Source: VBCK01 sp035511515 (GTDB taxonomy: Bacteria; Pseudomonadota; Gammaproteobacteria; Burkholderiales; Burkholderiaceae_F). From it: DNA of 15,516 bases. This document shows positions 15,463-15,516 of this stretch, piece after piece; positions within the stretch are counted from its first letter, which is position 1; every line of letters starts with the position of its first letter. The translations under genes were made by a program, and so were the position numbers. The stretch covers positions 1 through 15,516 of the forward strand of contig DATKFG010000058.1 of the NCBI GenBank assembly GCA_035511515.1. The letters are read 5' to 3'. The notes under the pieces were generated by a model that saw only the letters and a program-made list of their open reading frames with translations, ran no database searches and had not been told where the DNA came from.

Positions 15463-15516
15463 GTGAGACTTTTCCTGACTGCCTTGGCGGTCGCGGCCCT
15501 GGGCGCGGTCGCGAGT
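15463..15516 (+). CDS. start of an exported protein (partial, cut by window edge)
   Basis: GTG at 15463 preceded by GGGAG (15453-15457) at five bases' spacing, an excellent ribosome binding site. The 18 visible codons read V/M-R-L-F-L-T-A-L-A-V-A-A-L-G-A-V-A-S: a positive residue followed by an uninterrupted hydrophobic stretch and small residues, as in a Sec signal peptide. Nothing further can be said about function. It is on the same strand as hutF with 82 bp between, and has its own possible promoter. Confidence 0.6.
   Translation, partial: MRLFLTALAVAALGAVAS

Overview
The window looks like chromosomal DNA from a high-G+C betaproteobacterium, most likely Burkholderiales. The clues are G+C of roughly two thirds by eye, a PhaM-type polyhydroxybutyrate (PHB) granule regulator, a DUF3108 envelope protein, a FolE2-type GTP cyclohydrolase and a five-enzyme histidine utilisation set. 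Genes are tightly packed and codon use looks uniform. I saw no tRNA, rRNA, CRISPR array, transposase or attachment site.

Region by region. (1) Positions 18-2587, minus strand: an asparaginase II of the ReAV-like class followed after 14 bp by an NCS2/AzgA-like permease, probably one operon, behind a 227-bp gap holding two strong hairpins. (2) Positions 2815-4578, minus strand: folE2 and, downstream of it, a ferritin-like putative di-iron protein of unknown role. (3) Divergent from folE2, 4880-5824 plus strand: a MerR regulator with a CarH/LitR-type cobalamin-binding half. (4) Converging on it with only 3 bp between, 5828-6415 minus strand: phaM. Divergent from phaM, a membrane-anchored proline/alanine-rich DUF3108 protein, which converges with a small outer-membrane beta-barrel gene. 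(5) Positions 8597-15380: the hut locus, with hutU-hutH to the left and hutI-hutG-hutF to the right of a 128-bp divergent control region. (6) The last 54 bases begin an exported protein cut by the window edge.

How the genes work together. HutH, HutU, HutI, HutF and HutG together turn histidine into urocanate, imidazolonepropionate, formiminoglutamate, formylglutamate and finally glutamate plus formate. The asparaginase also yields a dicarboxylic amino acid plus ammonia, so much of the window concerns nitrogen and carbon recovery from amino acids. No hutC, hutD or hut transporter is in view, but two different inverted repeats lie in the hutU-hutI gap, one of them over a credible hutU promoter. 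The most intriguing unit is the regulator/folE2/ferritin-like cluster: the regulator keeps the Wx9EH and ExHxxG signatures of cobalamin photoreceptors but has alanine where CarH has its second axial histidine. It may be a B12-responsive regulator with altered photochemistry controlling pterin/folate synthesis. That is inference from arrangement and motifs only.
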